A DNA stretch of 64,000 nucleotides from Candidatus Eiseniibacteriota bacterium (lineage in GTDB: Bacteria > Eisenbacteria > RBG-16-71-46 > CAIMUX01). The DNA lies in contig CAIMUX010000003.1 in NCBI GenBank assembly GCA_903844735.1, positions 1-64,000 of the forward strand, written 5' to 3'. The notes under the pieces were generated by a model. The model saw only the letters and a program-made list of their open reading frames with translations. It was not told where the DNA came from and made no database searches. The position numbers and the translations under genes were made by a program. This document shows, one piece after another, positions 62,763-64,000 of the stretch; position 1 is the stretch's first letter; each line of letters begins with the position of its first letter.

Positions 62763-64000
62763 GGACGGTTTCCTCCTGACGCCTCCCCGGCCGAACCCGC
62801 CGTGCCGCGCCGGCTCGGCGTATCCTCCGGACAGCAACGCCCACCACCACCCGCTGAACAGCACTGCCCCGCCGGGGTCGCCGACGACATGCTGACCGTC
62901 ACCTTCGCCTCCGCCGCATCCAGCGCCTGGGACAGGTCGGCGATGATGTCGTCGGGATGCTCGCCCCCGACGCAGAGGCGTATCAGATTCATCGGGATGC
63001 CGGCCAGGGTCCGCCCCTCCTCCCCCTGCTGCTGGTGGGTGGAAATTGCCGGAATCGTGGCCACCGACTTTACGCGACCGAGGTCCGTAGCCCGCCAAAT
63101 GCGCTGCATCGCGTCGAACACATTCCGCGCCGCCACCGCGCCGCCTTTCACGCAGAACGACATCAGGTGTCCGTAGCGGTTCATCGGGCAGCGGTACTGA
63201 GCGTCGTGCTCGCTGTCGACGAGGAATAGGTACCGGCTCGCCAGGGCGTGCAGCGGGTGACTGGGCAGGCCGAGATAGTGAACCTGCTCCACCTGCCGGT
63301 GCCCGGCGAGGAACTCGGCGACTTGCAGGGTGCTGCGGCTGAAGAGATCAACCTTGGAACGTAGCGTGCGCAGGTCGTTGAGCGAAAGGATGGCGTTCAT
63401 CGGTGAGAGGTTCGGGCCGTGGTCCCGATTCGGCAGCAGCTTGAGATAGGTAGCGAAGTCGGCCTTCATCTCCTCGGAACCGCGGCGGCTCACTAGGTTC
63501 TTCCGCGCGATGACCGCCCCGGCGATGCCGAACCCAGAGGAGGTCATGGTCTTGGTCACCGACTGGACCACGATATCCGCGCCGAGGGCGATGGGTCGCA
63601 GTAGCGCGGGAGTCGCCACCGTGCTGTCGACGATGAGCGGGAGGCCGTGGGCGTGGGCCAGTTCCGCCACCGCCCGCAGGTCAAAGAACGCCTGCCCTGG
63701 ATTGGACGGCAGCTCCCCGTAGAGGAAGCGCGTGTCGCCGTCGATCTTCGACTCCCACTCAGATAGGTCGGTCGAGTTCACCACCCAGCGGCACTCGATC
63801 CCCCGCTCTTTCATCCTCCGCACACTGAACTGCTGAAACGTCCCGCCGTACACCTGGCAGGTCGAGACGAAGTTCATCGCACGGCCGGGGTTCTTTTCGT
63901 CGACCGCTAAGAACGGCTCGGTCGCGCTGGCGATGGCCGCCATCCCCGAGGAGGTGGAACAGCAGGATGTCTCGCCGTCGAAGCCGTACCCTTCCAGTAG
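62759..64000 (-). CDS. Cys/Met metabolism PLP-dependent enzyme (partial, 5' end outside window)
   Basis: 413 residues are visible and the frame stays open to the window edge. It belongs to the cystathionine gamma-synthase/methionine gamma-lyase/O-acetylhomoserine sulfhydrylase family. Landmarks are LLEGYGFDGETSCCSTSSGM (phosphate-binding region), VYGGTFQQF, LPLIVDSTVATPALLRPI with the PLP Asp, the Schiff-base Lys in VVQSVTKTMTSSGFGIAG, and IRLCVGGEHPDDIIADL near the end. The last ~45 residues (Gly/Cys/Pro-rich) are a non-conserved extension. It is coupled to thrC, suggesting joint methionine and threonine synthesis from homoserine esters. Exact reaction not determinable here. Confidence 0.85.
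   Translation of the reverse strand, partial: LLEGYGFDGETSCCSTSSGMAAIASATEPFLAVDEKNPGRAMNFVSTCQVYGGTFQQFSVRRMKERGIECRWVVNSTDLSEWESKIDGDTRFLYGELPSNPGQAFFDLRAVAELAHAHGLPLIVDSTVATPALLRPIALGADIVVQSVTKTMTSSGFGIAGAVIARKNLVSRRGSEEMKADFATYLKLLPNRDHGPNLSPMNAILSLNDLRTLRSKVDLFSRSTLQVAEFLAGHRQVEQVHYLGLPSHPLHALASRYLFLVDSEHDAQYRCPMNRYGHLMSFCVKGGAVAARNVFDAMQRIWRATDLGRVKSVATIPAISTHQQQGEEGRTLAGIPMNLIRLCVGGEHPDDIIADLSQALDAAEAKVTVSMSSATPAGQCCSAGGGGRCCPEDTPSRRGTAGSAGEASGGNRP

Overview
The window is a high-GC bacterial chromosome segment with no rRNA, no complete tRNA and no CRISPR array. Several secreted proteins end in the FlgD-like/type-IX-like C-terminal domain, and there is a C10 protease, a Cys-rich formylglycine-enzyme-like lipoprotein, and NtrC and RsbU style regulators. 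Together these suggest an uncultivated member of the FCB side of the tree, in the style of Candidatus Eisenbacteria. That placement is inference from gene content only.

Layout. 1-4300 is an accessory patch: a PIN/ribbon-helix-helix toxin-antitoxin pair, an attC-like recombination site, a GNAT acetyltransferase followed by a second attC-like site, an internally deleted IS1182-type element, a PIN/MazF gene chimera, and an intact MazEF-like pair with a near-consensus, apparently leaderless promoter. 4446-11207 holds a Tat-signal radical SAM enzyme, a relic secreted gene, a peptide-type solute-binding lipoprotein coupled to chorismate synthase, and a secreted beta-barrel protein. 11305-15053 is an NtrC-type regulator with its membrane kinase. 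15482-23079 has a 1424-residue acyl-CoA dehydratase activase fusion, a GAF histidine kinase and a REC-PP2C phosphatase. 23361-29988 has a DNA methyltransferase overlapping an HNH nuclease, a GNAT enzyme, membrane proteins and an isocitrate/isopropylmalate dehydrogenase. 30190-31590 is a patch of fragments around a retropepsin-like protease. 31728-43915 has an aldo/keto reductase, a KH protein, a HEAT-cyclophilin fusion, a TPR-TonB protein, and an overlapping SbcD/YhaN/patatin/archease operon. 43955-48586 is a minus-strand run (flippase, DUF1338, MBL hydrolase, CheR-like, a deleted M20 relic, DUF2203). 48848-54458 holds a metallopeptidase and large secreted proteins.

The most unusual part is 54542-64000. 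A Cys/Met PLP enzyme, threonine synthase and a phosphoglycerate-mutase-like protein (the type proposed to act as homoserine kinase) appear to have formed one translationally coupled threonine/methionine operon. Threonine synthase is now separated from the mutase-like gene by about 5.6 kb of envelope genes. A scrambled second copy of the thrC end, including a 39-base perfect repeat, marks the far boundary. Inside this island a large secreted protein has a (CT)15 tract where its signal peptide should be encoded. In the sequence given, the tract puts the best start codon out of frame, so the locus looks phase-variable and OFF.

Two themes recur. Several genes are decayed by internal deletions that keep both gene ends (5764-5995, 2158-2970, 47737-48117, 55786-56110). 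Several otherwise ordinary genes carry in-frame minisatellite-like low-complexity insertions (chorismate synthase, the solute-binding protein, the glycosyltransferase-like protein).
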